64,000 bases of DNA from Litorilituus sediminis (GTDB taxonomy: Bacteria > Pseudomonadota > Gammaproteobacteria > Enterobacterales > Alteromonadaceae): the NCBI RefSeq assembly GCF_004295665.1, contig NZ_CP034759.1, positions 372,001 through 436,000 on the forward strand, read 5' to 3'. The position numbers were made by a program, and so were the translations under genes. The notes below the pieces were generated by a model, which saw only the letters and a program-made list of their open reading frames with translations, searched no databases and was not told the DNA's origin. Of this stretch, positions 1 through 7,483 are shown in pieces (position 1 is the stretch's first letter; each line of letters starts with the position of its first letter).

Positions 1-155
1 GTCACATTGTTGATACAAGACTCAGTGATATTCAAGCTGCAGAGGCGATGTTTACTTGTAATTCTGTCATGGGGATTATGCCGGTTAAGTCATATAATGG
101 TAAAGCACTTTCTATTCAGCCGAGCCTTCAATTAAGAGAAACAATCAGGTGTTAA
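1..155 (+). CDS. pabC: Aminodeoxychorismate lyase, C-terminal end (5' truncated by window edge)
   Basis: The reading frame is open from base 3 to a TAA at 153-155 and encodes the last 50 residues. They include AAEAMFTCNSVMGIMPV, which matches the conserved C-terminal segment of 4-amino-4-deoxychorismate lyase (fold-type IV PLP enzymes, typically DEVFLTNSLMGVxPV). The enzyme releases pyruvate from aminodeoxychorismate to make p-aminobenzoate for folate synthesis in the cytoplasm. The start lies outside the window. It overlaps the downstream mltG by 7 bases, the usual pabC-mltG-tmk-holB order of gammaproteobacteria, and that supports the call despite the short fragment. Confidence 0.8.
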   Translation, partial: HIVDTRLSDIQAAEAMFTCNSVMGIMPVKSYNGKALSIQPSLQLRETIRC

Positions 156-1156
156 AAAAAATCGCATTCCTCTTTTTACTATGCGCACTTATGGTATCGG
201 CAGGAATTTATGTATTTATTACCGAGCTAAAAAAGCCATTACTTATACAACAAGCAGAATTGCTTACGGTAAACAAGGGCAGCTCTATTAGTCGCTTTTC
301 TGCAGAGCTTGTTAAAAAAGGTTGGCTAACTGAAAGATTCTGGCTGAGAAACTACGGTAGAATTTTTCCTGAGAAAGTTAAAATCAAAGCGGGTACTTAT
401 CTTGTTCAACCTGGTAGCAACAGTTTTCAATTATTACAGCAGTTAGTACGTGGAGAAGAGCATCAGTTTTCTATAACCTTTATCGAAGGCTCAACATTTA
501 AGGAGTGGTTAGCACAACTTGAGAAACAACCTCATATTAAACACACCTTAAAGGATAAAAGTATTGCAGAGGTTGCTAAGTTACTTGAAATTAATCAGAC
601 AAATCCAGAAGGTTGGTTTTTCCCAGAAACCTACGCCTACACAGCAGGCACGGATGATTTAACTTTGTTACGTCGTGCTTATAGTAAAATGCGTAATGTA
701 CTTGAGTCAGCGTGGTCAAATCGTCAGGCGAACTTGCCCTATAAGAGTGCTTATGAAGCTTTGATCATGGCATCAATTATTGAAAAAGAAACCAGCTATT
801 TACAAGAGCAGGATTTAATTGCTTCAGTCTTTGTTAATAGGTTGAATAAGAAAATGCGTTTGCAAACCGATCCAACCATTATTTATGGTTTAGGTGATCG
901 TTATCAAGGTGATATTACCTATGCACATAAACGCGAAAAAACAGCGTATAATACTTATCGCATTGATGGTTTACCGCCAACACCAATCGCAATGCCGGGC
1001 TTATCGGCGATTATTGCATCTGTTAACCCAGCAAGCAGTGATTATTTTTATTTTGTGAGTAATGGTCAAGGTAAACATGTTTTTAGCAAAAATTTGTCTG
1101 AGCACAATGCAGCGGTAAAACGTTATTTAGAATATATGAGAAACAAGCAGGAATAA
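149..1156 (+). CDS. mltG: Endolytic murein transglycosylase MltG (YceG-like)
   Basis: A protein of 335 aa, normal for MltG. It has an N-terminal membrane anchor at about residues 4-26, a LysM-like region, and the YceG catalytic domain with the IIEKET motif (catalytic Glu) and the LQTDPTIIYGLG and YNTYRIDGLPPTPIAMPG signatures. MltG cleaves nascent peptidoglycan strands at the inner membrane and sets glycan chain length. The start is GTG at 149, inside the end of pabC. The hydrophobic anchor begins immediately afterwards, so no longer form is needed. The gap to tmk is only 9 bases, indicating one operon with pabC, tmk, holB, the PilZ gene and tatD. Confidence 0.95.
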   Translation: MLKKIAFLFLLCALMVSAGIYVFITELKKPLLIQQAELLTVNKGSSISRFSAELVKKGWLTERFWLRNYGRIFPEKVKIKAGTYLVQPGSNSFQLLQQLVRGEEHQFSITFIEGSTFKEWLAQLEKQPHIKHTLKDKSIAEVAKLLEINQTNPEGWFFPETYAYTAGTDDLTLLRRAYSKMRNVLESAWSNRQANLPYKSAYEALIMASIIEKETSYLQEQDLIASVFVNRLNKKMRLQTDPTIIYGLGDRYQGDITYAHKREKTAYNTYRIDGLPPTPIAMPGLSAIIASVNPASSDYFYFVSNGQGKHVFSKNLSEHNAAVKRYLEYMRNKQE

Positions 1157-1165
1157 TACTAAGGT

Positions 1166-1798
1166 ATGTCTAAGGGTAAATTTATTGTTGTAGAAGGGAT
1201 GGAAGGTGCTGGTAAATCTTCGGCTATTCATGTTATTGAAGCGCTTTTACAACAACATCATATTGAATATATCAATACAAGAGAGCCAGGTGGCACACCA
1301 TTGGCTGAAACGTTGAGAACGCTAATTAAGGCGACCGATCATCAAGAAACCATTACCCAAGAAACTGAATTGTTATTAATGTATGCCAGCAGAAGTCAAT
1401 TACTTGCTAATAGAATTTTACCGGCATTAAATCAAGGTCAATGGGTAATAGGAGATCGTCACGATTTAAGCTCTCGCGCTTATCAAGGTGGCGGCCGTGA
1501 GTTTGATGATGAAGTGATGGAATCTATTAGTCGGGTGACATTGCAAGGGTTTAAACCAGATTTAACTTTATATTTAGATCTTGATCCAGAAATTGGTTTA
1601 TCAAGAGCAAAAGCGAGAGGTGAGCTTGATAGAATTGAGCAGGAAAAAATAGATTTTTTTCACCGTGTTAGAAATAAATATCAAGATTTAGCCAGTAAAG
1701 ATAGTACTATTGTGACGATTAATGCTGAACAAAGCATGGAATTAGTACATCAGGATATTATCAATACTGTTCAGCAATTTATAACCAAGCAAGGGTAA
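1166..1798 (+). CDS. tmk: Thymidylate kinase
   Basis: A protein of 210 aa, typical for bacterial TMP kinase. It has the P-loop [10 protein letters not shown] at residues 10-19, the [11 protein letters not shown] segment (dTMP-binding DR/REPGGT), the [16 protein letters not shown] segment and a lid region with [12 protein letters not shown]. It phosphorylates dTMP to dTDP with ATP in the cytoplasm. The ATG at 1166 directly precedes [19 protein letters not shown], the expected N-terminus. It lies between mltG and holB with gaps of about 10 bases, so transcription is almost certainly polycistronic. Confidence 0.97.
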   Translation: MSKGKFIVVEGMEGAGKSSAIHVIEALLQQHHIEYINTREPGGTPLAETLRTLIKATDHQETITQETELLLMYASRSQLLANRILPALNQGQWVIGDRHDLSSRAYQGGGREFDDEVMESISRVTLQGFKPDLTLYLDLDPEIGLSRAKARGELDRIEQEKIDFFHRVRNKYQDLASKDSTIVTINAEQSMELVHQDIINTVQQFITKQG

Positions 1799-1808
1799 GA
1801 CCAAGTTT

Positions 1809-2756
1809 ATGTCTTTTAAAGTGCAACTCACTGCGCAATTACAAGCGAATAAACTACCCCATGCAATTTTGTTACATGGTCCGATAGGTAGTGGCAAAAC
1901 AGCATTAGCACATTGGCTAACTTCAGTACTTGCTTGCCATCAGCCGGAATTTAATGGAGCAGAAATTAATGCCTGTCAGCATTGTAAAGCTTGCTTATTA
2001 ATTAAGAGCCAAACCTATCCTGATCACCTGACGTTAATGTCTCATGGGGCAAGTTTAGGTGTCGATGATATTCGCCATGCTAATAGCTTTCTTGAAAAAA
2101 CAGCGCAACTAGGTGGTTATAAAACGGTATTGATTCCAGATGCGCAAGCCATGACCATTGCCGCAGCTAATGCACTATTGAAAACACTTGAAGAGCCAAG
2201 CAAAAACAGTTTATTGATTTTGATGGTTCGTGATATGGATATGCTACTACCGACGATTATAAGTCGATGTCATGTTTTATCGATTCGCTCTGTTGTAGGT
2301 AAGGCACTATTAGAAAAGCTTGGTTCACAAGCATTAGCTCATGGTGATACTTTAAAAAGTGAAGAAAACTTTTATAATTTAACTCATCTAGCTGAGCTTA
2401 CAGATAGCGAAGTTTATCAAGACTATATTGAATTTCGTCAGCAATATATTGCTTTTTTACATGGTCAAACAAGTGAGCATAATTTACTGCAACAAGCGCT
2501 GCAAACACCCCATGCGATTCGTTGGTTAGAAAAAATAACCTGTAATTTATTGCGCCAAGCCCAATGGCCACAAAATGATAAGCAAACTGATACAGCAGAA
2601 ATTAATTTATCAATTGAGGTGTTTAATCAATTATATAAAGTTATAATTAAGCACACTAAGGTAATAAAATCATATACGCAGTCTAATGAGCAATTTGTTG
2701 TAGAGCAGCTTTTGATGGCCTTAAATGATATTGTCAAAAGTAGTACAAGGAGATAA
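1809..2756 (+). CDS. holB: DNA polymerase III subunit delta'
   Basis: A protein of 315 aa with an AAA+ clamp-loader fold. It has a P-loop GPIGSGKT at about residues 24-31, a four-cysteine zinc module (C43, then CQHCKAC around residues 56-62), and the sensor region LLKTLEEPSKNSLLIL followed by IISRCH (SRC motif). The delta' subunit is the rigid stator of the clamp loader that opens the beta clamp. The C-terminal third diverges, as usual for HolB. It sits 10 bases after tmk and 3 bases before the PilZ-domain gene, as in Shewanella, Vibrio and Pseudomonas relatives. Confidence 0.93.
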   Translation: MSFKVQLTAQLQANKLPHAILLHGPIGSGKTALAHWLTSVLACHQPEFNGAEINACQHCKACLLIKSQTYPDHLTLMSHGASLGVDDIRHANSFLEKTAQLGGYKTVLIPDAQAMTIAAANALLKTLEEPSKNSLLILMVRDMDMLLPTIISRCHVLSIRSVVGKALLEKLGSQALAHGDTLKSEENFYNLTHLAELTDSEVYQDYIEFRQQYIAFLHGQTSEHNLLQQALQTPHAIRWLEKITCNLLRQAQWPQNDKQTDTAEINLSIEVFNQLYKVIIKHTKVIKSYTQSNEQFVVEQLLMALNDIVKSSTRR

Positions 2757-2759
2757 TAC

Positions 2760-3086
2760 TTGGTTCCTTTAAATGTAGAGTTTCATACAGAACGTGATTT
2801 ATATTTAGCTTTTATGCCTTTTTTAAAAGAAGGTGGCATTTTCGTTCGCACTCCACGTGTTTATGAATTAGGAGCTGAAGTTGAGCTTAATGTGTTATTG
2901 CCTGATTCACTTGAGCCTTCTGTGGTTAAAGGCGAGGTTTGTTGGCTTACCCCCATTGGTGCGCAAAATGGCACGCCACCGGGTGTCGGTGTGAGTTTTG
3001 TAGAAGATCCAGATAAGATAAGACACCAAATTGAGCAAGCAATCGCTCGTCACTTGAATTCTTCAGAGCCGACACTGACTATGTAG
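2760..3086 (+). CDS. PilZ domain protein (type IV pilus-associated PilZ-like)
   Basis: A protein of 108 aa that is essentially a single PilZ domain (LNVEFHTERDLYLAFMPFLKEG followed by GGIFVRTPRVYELGAEVELNVLLPD and GVGVSFVED, given here in parts). Its position after holB is that of pilZ in Pseudomonas and other gammaproteobacteria, where the protein supports type IV pilus assembly and does not itself bind c-di-GMP. In line with that, the RxxxR and D/NxSxxG ligand motifs are not evident. The start is TTG at 2760, five bases after an AGGAGA ribosome-binding site, and no ATG fits better. The function in pilus biogenesis is inferred from family and context. Confidence 0.85.
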   Translation: MVPLNVEFHTERDLYLAFMPFLKEGGIFVRTPRVYELGAEVELNVLLPDSLEPSVVKGEVCWLTPIGAQNGTPPGVGVSFVEDPDKIRHQIEQAIARHLNSSEPTLTM

Positions 3087-3161
3087 TGTCAGGCTATCTT
3101 GCTATTGAGTGCTATTCTGCACTTACCTTGTTAGTTTTTATATTTACTAGTAGGAGATACC

Positions 3162-3935
3162 TTGTATATCGACTCTCACTGTCATCTCGATCGATTAGAT
3201 TTATCATTACATGACAACAATTTAGATAATGTTATTGCCGCGGCAACAAAAGCACAAGTAACTGAAATGCTTTGTGTCAGCGTAACGCTAAAAGATTTTC
3301 CTAGCATGTTAGAGAAAACCAAACATTACGATAATGTTATGTTGACTTGCGGGGCTCATCCGCTCAATCAAGAAGGCGCGATAAACCCTGAAGAGTTAAA
3401 CAAGTTAGCACAACATGACAAAGTGATTGCCATTGGTGAAACCGGCTTAGATTACTTCTATGCACCCGAAACTAAAGCATTGCAATTAGATTCATTTAAA
3501 AAACATATTGGTGTTGCTAAAGCGCTGAATAAGCCTTTGATCATCCACACCAGAGATGCACAGCAAGATACCTTAAATATGTTGCGACAAGAAGGTGCAG
3601 ATTCAGTTGGTGGTATTTTACATTGCTTTACTGAAAGCTGGGAGATGGCAGAGCAGGCGATTGACTTAGGTTTTTATATTTCGTTTTCTGGCATTGTCAC
3701 CTTTAAAAATGCTAAAGCATTAAGAGAAGTTGCAGCACTTGTACCAGAGGATAAATTCTTAATTGAAACAGATGCGCCTTATCTAGCCCCAGTACCACAT
3801 AGGGGGAAAGAAAACCAACCTGCTTATGTTGTTGAGGTAGCTAAACACCTAGCCAGCATCCGTGGTCAATCAGTTCAGAGTATTGCTGAGCAATCCACTG
3901 ATAATTTTAACCGCTTATTTAAACGAAACGGTTAA
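3162..3935 (+). CDS. TatD family metal-dependent hydrolase (YcfH-like)
   Basis: A protein of 257 aa with the TatD/YcfH amidohydrolase fold. Visible are the metal ligands DSHCHLD (residues 4-10), the GETGLDYFYAP segment, HTRDA, LHCFTES and the C-terminal ETDAPYLAPVPHRGKENQP signature. These are cytoplasmic Mg-dependent hydrolases; related members are 3'-5' exonucleases or D-aminoacyl-tRNA hydrolases, so the exact substrate is open. TTG at 3162 is the start (MYIDSHCHLD) with TAGGAGA just upstream. It is the last gene of the pabC-holB-pilZ run, where ycfH is also found in E. coli. Confidence 0.92.
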   Translation: MYIDSHCHLDRLDLSLHDNNLDNVIAAATKAQVTEMLCVSVTLKDFPSMLEKTKHYDNVMLTCGAHPLNQEGAINPEELNKLAQHDKVIAIGETGLDYFYAPETKALQLDSFKKHIGVAKALNKPLIIHTRDAQQDTLNMLRQEGADSVGGILHCFTESWEMAEQAIDLGFYISFSGIVTFKNAKALREVAALVPEDKFLIETDAPYLAPVPHRGKENQPAYVVEVAKHLASIRGQSVQSIAEQSTDNFNRLFKRNG

Positions 3936-3962
3936 AGATTAGTATTTTAAGTTGATAAAAAA

Positions 3963-3989
3963 AAGTCCAAAACATACAGTTTTGGACTT
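3963..3989 (-). terminator. Perfect 10-bp hairpin followed by a U-tract on the minus strand
   Basis: Arms 3963-3972 and 3980-3989 (AAGTCCAAAA / TTTTGGACTT) are perfectly complementary with a 7-base loop. Read on the minus strand the stem runs straight into eight T residues, the layout of a Rho-independent terminator. On the plus strand the A-tract comes first and no T-tract follows, so it is a poor terminator for tatD. The nearest minus-strand gene ends about 350 bases upstream at 4346. Confidence 0.6.
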
Positions 3990-4345
3990 AAAGGAATGGC
4001 TCAAGGGGTTTGAGCCGTGCGCTAATTTCAAAAAACACTACGAAGGAAAAACATAATACAAATGCGAGCAATCAAGCATTTTGTAATAGGATAACCTTAG
4101 TTACAGCCTTAATAGCAACAACAAAATACTCAAGGTGTAAATTAAGTGTAGTGTAACTTTTAAATTTGTCTAATTTTTATTTCTATCTTGTCTAATTATT
4201 TGATTAATACACGGAAATTTGATTTCGTTGTTTGCTGTTTGTAACTGTACTGCACAGTTTATCAGCTGGCTGTAAACTGCTTTCTCACAAGTTATGCACA
4301 GCTGATAATTAGGGGTTTATGTTAGTTTTAGCTATTTCGATAGAA
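3990..4345. other. Gene-free interval between convergent tatD and the KefB-like gene
   Basis: No convincing coding region. It contains a second small hairpin at 3998-4016 (GGCTCAA / TTGAGCC, 5-base loop) next to the terminator-like hairpin, and two overlapping inverted repeats at 4255-4279 (CAGTTTA/TAAACTG) and 4259-4308 (TTATCAGCTG/CAGCTGATAA). One DnaA-box-like nonamer (TTATGCACA, 4292-4300) is present but isolated. The interval could hold the 3' untranslated region of the minus-strand antiporter gene or an unannotated small RNA; no promoter was convincing. Confidence 0.4.
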
Positions 4346-5926
4346 TTAGCTAGCGAGTTCTTTATTCTTTAACATTGCTAAACTTTCTTCTGCAAAACCT
4401 ACACCAGCTTCGTTATAAAAGTTGAATACTTTGTTGATACCAAAGTCTTCAAGTGTTTTACGTTCATCATCGTAACGGGCGACAGCGGCAATTTGTCCCT
4501 GATAATTGGCGGCTTTTAATTGCTGGGTGATGCTTAAACTATCTTGTACTGATGGTAGAGCGAGCAATACCAACTTAATTTTGCTTAAGTCTATGCTTTC
4601 CCAAAAGTGAATATCTTCCGCATCGCCATAATATGCTTGTGTACCTTCACGCGTTAACCAATTGATTTTATCTTTATCGGCGTCTAATCCCCATGCGTGC
4701 TGCGATTCATGTGCGTTGATGGCGTTATAAGCACCCATACCGACACGACCCATACCAATAATAACGATAGGGCGTTGGCATGGCTGACTAAAGCTATCTT
4801 CACTGAGTTTTTCACTACGTTCAAAGCGACTAAGGAGATGACGATATTTACCAAATGTTGTATGGGCATGACTGTATATCACGTTGGTGATGATAAAAGA
4901 AATGGCGACCGTGAGTGCTAAAATAACTAGCCATTCATTACTTAGCCATCCAGCAGTAACGCTAAGTGATGCAACAATTAAACCGAATTCACTAAAATTA
5001 CTTAAGGCAAGTGCACTTAAGAATGACGTTCGACAACGTAGTTTTAATAAACTAAATAGAGCAAAGAAAAGCGCAAATTTAATTGGCACTAACAGCATAA
5101 ACATCATCGCCAAACCTAACATTTCAAGTGTTGGTTTTGCAGTAAAGCCAATTGATAGGAAAAAACCAATTAGAAATAAGTCTTTAAAACTCATTAAGGC
5201 TTTATTGAGTTCGGTTGCTTTAATATGGTTCGCTAAAAACATACCGATTAATAAAGCACCTAGATCTCCTTTGATATTTACCAATTCAAATAACTCATAA
5301 CTACCTAATGCTAAAAAGAAACCTGTCAGTGGGATCAGCTCGCCATGGCCAACATAATTGATAATTTTATTAATCAGCGGTTTAACAAAAAATAGCAGTA
5401 GCAGAGCAAAGGCCCAAATAGAAGGGATTTTCCCAGTTGCAGCCACTAAGAAAACAACAGCAAAGATATCTTGAATAACGAGTATGCCGACAGCAAGCCT
5501 GCCGTGACGTGTTCGCATTTCGCCGTTTTCTTCTAACAGCTTAACAACACATACGGTACTGCTAAAACTCAGGGCAAAGGCTATTAGTAGTGCTGTTTGA
5601 AAATCTAACGATGCGAAATAATTAAAGCCTATGAAAGCAAATAGTTTAATGCTAGTAATAGCAATGACTATCCACAATGTTGTATGTAATGAGCAGCCTA
5701 GCCAAACTTCAGGCTTTAGTAAGCTTTTTACATTAAGTTTTAAACCTATAGTAAAAAGCATTAGCGTAATGCCTAAATCGCTCAATTTGCTCAAGGTATC
5801 ATCTGCTTGATAACCGATAAAGTTAAGTATAAACCCTGCGGCCAGATAACCAATTGATGGTGGTAGCGAGCCAGATTTAGCGGCTAAGCCACAGACGAAA
5901 GCAAAAAGAATCCAAATAAAATCCAT
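4346..5926 (-). CDS. CPA2-type cation:proton antiporter with TrkA-N domain (KefB/YbaL-like)
   Basis: A protein of 526 aa. Residues 1-375 carry about 11-12 hydrophobic segments of the Na+/H+ exchanger (CPA2) fold, including the SIGYLAAGFIL and LSFSSTVCVVKLLEE motifs. Residues about 388-510 form a Rossmann-type TrkA-N domain with PIVIIGMGRVGMGAYNAI (GxGxxG). The family exports K+ or Na+ in exchange for protons at the inner membrane, with nucleotide control through the TrkA-N domain. It lacks a TrkA-C domain and has no KefG/KefF partner next to it, so glutathione gating as in KefB/KefC is not shown. It is transcribed alone. The ATG at 5926 starts directly at the first membrane helix. Confidence 0.85.
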   Translation of the reverse strand: MDFIWILFAFVCGLAAKSGSLPPSIGYLAAGFILNFIGYQADDTLSKLSDLGITLMLFTIGLKLNVKSLLKPEVWLGCSLHTTLWIVIAITSIKLFAFIGFNYFASLDFQTALLIAFALSFSSTVCVVKLLEENGEMRTRHGRLAVGILVIQDIFAVVFLVAATGKIPSIWAFALLLLFFVKPLINKIINYVGHGELIPLTGFFLALGSYELFELVNIKGDLGALLIGMFLANHIKATELNKALMSFKDLFLIGFFLSIGFTAKPTLEMLGLAMMFMLLVPIKFALFFALFSLLKLRCRTSFLSALALSNFSEFGLIVASLSVTAGWLSNEWLVILALTVAISFIITNVIYSHAHTTFGKYRHLLSRFERSEKLSEDSFSQPCQRPIVIIGMGRVGMGAYNAINAHESQHAWGLDADKDKINWLTREGTQAYYGDAEDIHFWESIDLSKIKLVLLALPSVQDSLSITQQLKAANYQGQIAAVARYDDERKTLEDFGINKVFNFYNEAGVGFAEESLAMLKNKELAS

Positions 5927-6147
5927 AAGGTTACTCTAAACACGTGAATGTATTGTTGCTACCATTGTTTTTATGATGTTTTTTAATGGTATAGGCATAA
6001 AAATAATAGCGCTAAGTTTACATTATTTTAGCGTAATTAAACTAGAGGCTGTTGATATTTGAATTTATTTTTATTCTTAGATTGAAGTGTGTAGGCTGTT
6101 ATCTATATCAGTGGTGCTTATAAGACTAACAGCCTGATATACAAATA

Positions 6148-6771
6148 TTAGCTGTTAGTAAGCCAAGTGTTGATTTCTCGGTACATAAAGTCTCTGATAA
6201 TGGGTTGTGCTTTCGCATTCGGGTGTAGATTATCTTTTAGCATAAGCTCAGGATTTACCGCGACTTCTAGCATAAAATAGGGCATTAAATAAGCGCCAGT
6301 GTTTTGGGCAACGCTTTGATAACTTTTTATAAACATATTGCGGTAACGATTACCTAAATTAGGTGGTATTTGAATTTCCATTAGCGCTACTTTAGCGCCT
6401 GCTTGTTGGCTTTTATGAACAAGCTCAGTTAAGTGCTTTTGTAATAGTTTTACCGGAAAGCCTCGGATACCATCATTACCACCGAGTTCAATTAAAACAT
6501 GGCTAGGTTGGTGTACTTTAAGCCATTGATCTACCTTTAACAGAGCATTATCAGTTGTTTGTCCGCTAATTGCCGTATTAATAATGGTGATGTTCGCTTG
6601 TTGTTCATCATATTTATTTTGTAACAAATCAACCCAAGCTTGTGCTTGCTCTAGACCATAGCCAGCGCTTAAGCTGTCACCTATAAGTAAAATTTTCTGC
6701 TGGGTGGCGTTTGCAATACTTGGTAAAGCCAGCAGGAAAATCAATATGAATTTTAGGAAAAAACGAGTCAT
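6148..6771 (-). CDS. tesA: Thioesterase I / lysophospholipase L1 / arylesterase (GDSL family)
   Basis: A protein of 207 aa with a signal peptide at residues 1-22 (cleavage after IANA), so it is periplasmic. The SGNH-hydrolase blocks are all present: block I LLIGDSLSAGYG (nucleophile Ser), a Gly in the SGQTTDNA block II, block III ELGGNDG, and block V DNLHPN with the catalytic Asp and His. TesA hydrolyses acyl thioesters and lysophospholipids. It diverges from ybbA exactly as in E. coli; the two start codons overlap inside one CATG, so each gene's 5' control region lies within the other gene. Confidence 0.93.
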   Translation of the reverse strand: MTRFFLKFILIFLLALPSIANATQQKILLIGDSLSAGYGLEQAQAWVDLLQNKYDEQQANITIINTAISGQTTDNALLKVDQWLKVHQPSHVLIELGGNDGIRGFPVKLLQKHLTELVHKSQQAGAKVALMEIQIPPNLGNRYRNMFIKSYQSVAQNTGAYLMPYFMLEVAVNPELMLKDNLHPNAKAQPIIRDFMYREINTWLTNS

Positions 6772-7483
6772 GTCAGTACTTTCTCAGTTAAATGTTATTC
6801 AAGTTTCAGGGCTTACCAAATCGGTAAACACCTTGGAAGGAAGCCTTACTATCCTTAGCGATATCAGCTTTGCTGTCAAGTCAGGAGAATCTGTTGCGAT
6901 TGTTGGCGCATCTGGCTCGGGTAAGTCAACATTATTGAGTTTACTCGCAGGCTTAGATGTTGCTTCAAGTGGAGAGATCCACCTTGATGGTGAAGCATTA
7001 TCAAAGCTGGGTGAAGAGGCGAGGGCAAAAATTCGCGCAGATAAAGTCGGCTTTGTATTTCAGTCATTTATGTTGGTTCAAAGTTTAACCGCACTAGAAA
7101 ATGTTATGTTGCCTGCAGAATTAGCTTCGGCGCCTAATGCCAAGCAACAAGCATTAGAGCTACTTGAGAAGGTGGGTCTTTCTCATAGGTTAGGGCATTA
7201 TCCTTCACAATTATCAGGTGGTGAACAGCAGCGTGTTGCCATTGCGAGAGCTTTTATCGGCGAGCCTAAGATATTATTTGCCGATGAGCCGTCTGCAAAT
7301 TTAGACAGCAAAAACGGTCATTTGATTGAAAAGTTATTATTCGACCTAAACAAGCAAAATGGCACAACATTGATTTTAGTTACACACGATGAACAACTAG
7401 CGCAGCAATGTCAGCGTATCATTCATATTGAGGGCGGCCAACTTGAGGATATTCGCCAAGGAGTATCAGTCAATGTGGGTTAA
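6770..7483 (+). CDS. ybbA: ABC transporter ATP-binding protein YbbA
   Basis: A protein of 237 aa from ATG 6770, chosen because AGGA lies 11 bases upstream and the protein then starts MSVLSQLNVIQV; a longer in-frame start at 6704 would run antisense through the tesA signal peptide. It has Walker A GASGSGKST, Q-loop FVFQSFML, signature LSGGEQQR, Walker B ILFADEPSANLD and the H-loop VTHD. This is the LolD/MacB-type ATPase family. It pairs with the next gene, a large FtsX-type permease, overlapping it by 11 bases. The substrate of YbbAP is not established; a lipid-related role is suggested by the tesA neighbour. Confidence 0.93.
   Translation: MSVLSQLNVIQVSGLTKSVNTLEGSLTILSDISFAVKSGESVAIVGASGSGKSTLLSLLAGLDVASSGEIHLDGEALSKLGEEARAKIRADKVGFVFQSFMLVQSLTALENVMLPAELASAPNAKQQALELLEKVGLSHRLGHYPSQLSGGEQQRVAIARAFIGEPKILFADEPSANLDSKNGHLIEKLLFDLNKQNGTTLILVTHDEQLAQQCQRIIHIEGGQLEDIRQGVSVNVG

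Noticed and set aside
4292-4300. DnaA-box-like nonamer TTATGCACA
   Set aside because: Single copy, no cluster of boxes, no AT-rich unwinding repeats and no dnaA/gidA neighbours; a chance match is likely.
6093-6135. Terminator for tesA (AGGCTGTTA/TAACAGCCT)
   Set aside because: The loop is 25 bases long and no T-tract follows on the minus strand, so it is a poor Rho-independent terminator.
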